From: Camarhynchus parvulus
Lineage: Eukaryota; Chordata; Aves; Passeriformes; Thraupidae
DNA length: 64,000 bases
Direction: 5' to 3'
Assembly: GCF_901933205.1 (NCBI RefSeq)
Contig: NC_044577.1
Span: 6,583,321-6,647,320 of the forward strand
The notes beneath the pieces are model-generated. The model ran no database searches. It saw nothing but the letters and a program-made list of their open reading frames with translations, and was not told where the DNA came from. Position numbers and translations under genes: made by a program. Shown in pieces: positions 62,896-64,000 of this stretch. The stretch's first letter is position 1; every line of letters starts with the position of its first letter.

Positions 62896-64000
62896 CTATG
62901 CTTTATTTATTTTATGCTTCTGCTGGATTGGGAATAGGATAAATTCCTAGATTTGCCTGGCTTTTAATTTGCAGCCATCACTGCATTAGGAACTGTTGGG
63001 GATTCCTGCTCCCACCAGTCGTTTCAACAGCACTAAAAGGCAAAAACAAGGAGTGCTTGAGGATAAAGTCAGAGATTCCACAGCTCTGCAGGGAGAGTCC
63101 AGCCGGAAGCCAGCTCTGTGCATTCTTCCTTGCAGGAAGGAGCAATGCCAGTTATCCCCCAGTGCCAGAACAACTTTGCCTGGGAAATGAGAGAGGTAAA
63201 GGCTCTCTGAGGCTGCACTTCCTTCATCCCTGTGCCATGAAACTCAGGGAGTGCTGCTGACTGCCCCCCTGCACTGCTTCTGGCATAGCTGGGAAAGGAT
63301 GCTGGGCTGGAGCAGTTTCCATCTCCAGTTTCCATCTTTAGAGATGGCTGGTGGAAAGGAAAGCATCTTGCAGAGCACAGAGAAATGCTGGGGCCTGGCC
63401 TTTGGTGAATACTAAGAAATGGGAGGAAGATTTTATTGGAAATAATAAAAATCATGCCAGTGCTGGAGAAATATTGAGACCTGAGGTGATGGGAAAGACA
63501 GTAAGGTATAAAACTCAAAATTTTTTGCTGGAATTTAAATAGAAAGTATATTTTACCATTTTAAATGCTTGTACTTCTAAAAAAAACCTCACTTTACATA
63601 GCTTAAAAGGTAAAAATCTTTTTCCATTATATAATGAAAACATAATTATATAATGAAAACATAATTATAAGTAGTGCTGTTGTTGTCTGCAACAAAAACA
63701 CATTTAGAGAGTTTTGCTACTAGCATGTTTCTATTTTTGCTTTCAATATTTTCATTATTTCTGTGAAAGCTTCCTGATTGAACCCTCTTCTCTCAGATTT
63801 TTTACACATGAATTGCAGATCATTCTAATAAGCTTTTTAATTACAGCTAGAGAAGACTATTTAGAGCACTCCTGACTGTTAGAAACAAGTCCATGTGGGG
63901 AAAAAGAAGATGTAATTAGCTTTACATGAAAAATAGCTGCTGTCATTTTCCACTGACAGAAGGAAAGGAAAACAATTTCTACACCTCATAGAACATACAC
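62896..64000. other. Non-coding DNA, no supported gene
   Basis: About 1.1 kb. The part at 63,000-63,400 is richer in G and C; the end is AT-rich. A minus-strand open frame of 149 codons (63,518-63,069) shows no domain and no sign of splicing. Confidence 0.5.
63631..63668. repeat. 19-bp tandem repeat, two perfect copies
   Basis: 'ataatgaaaacataattat' occurs at 63,631-63,649 and again, unchanged, at 63,650-63,668. The perfect identity suggests a recent slip duplication in AT-rich DNA. Confidence 0.95.

Noticed and set aside
62548..62937. 129-codon plus-strand frame with a hydrophobic end
   Set aside because: It runs across the SINE and a TTTG tract, so it is an accident of repeat sequence.
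63069..63518. 149-codon minus-strand open frame
   Set aside because: No recognisable domain. A few frames of this length are expected by chance in 64 kb, helped by the locally higher GC.

Overview
The window looks like nuclear DNA from a bird, most likely a songbird. The evidence is its repeats: several 5'-truncated CR1 retrotransposon ends of the avian type, a degraded SINE with a tRNA-Ile-like head and a CR1-like tail (the architecture of TguSINE1 of zebra finch), and two solo-LTR-like blocks. No bacterial or organellar features are present. I found no CRISPR array, no rRNA gene and no intact tRNA gene.

I found no protein-coding gene I can support. The DNA is mostly AT-rich, apparently single-copy, and broken by many stops in all frames. 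The longest open frames lie in a GC-rich minisatellite, in a CR1 copy, or in sequence with no recognisable domain. The window therefore reads as a gene desert or the inside of a very long intron. An intron cannot be excluded, because the flanking exons would lie outside.

Layout: 1-6.4 kb plain AT-rich DNA; 6.4-6.9 kb a minus-strand CR1 with an internal 120-bp tandem duplication; 13.7-14.3 kb a GC-rich minisatellite of 36/44/45-bp units that is open in all six frames; 18.5 kb a 38-bp tandem repeat; 19.9 kb an A-rich CAA tract; 20.7 kb a plus-strand CR1 tail; 23.3 kb a TG/TA microsatellite; 24.7 kb a long, nearly perfect hairpin; 25.8-26.5 kb a minus-strand CR1 split by an LTR-like insert; 34.4-34.8 kb a GC-rich patch; 37.5 kb a pure pyrimidine tract; 43.5-44.4 kb a stretch that may be a decayed coding segment; 46.0-46.3 kb a clear CR1 3' end; 47.6 kb a MIR-like relic; 57.4-58.6 kb a minus-strand solo LTR followed almost directly by a minisatellite built on a strict 8-nt lattice; 59.3 kb a perfect 13-bp-stem hairpin; 62.8 kb the tRNA-Ile/CR1 SINE.

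Nothing here forms a pathway. The observations most worth checking are the 24.7-kb hairpin, the two minisatellites, the LTR-in-CR1 nesting, and the possible decayed coding segment at 43.5-44.4 kb. All family names come from recognising consensus-like wording by eye; no database search was run.
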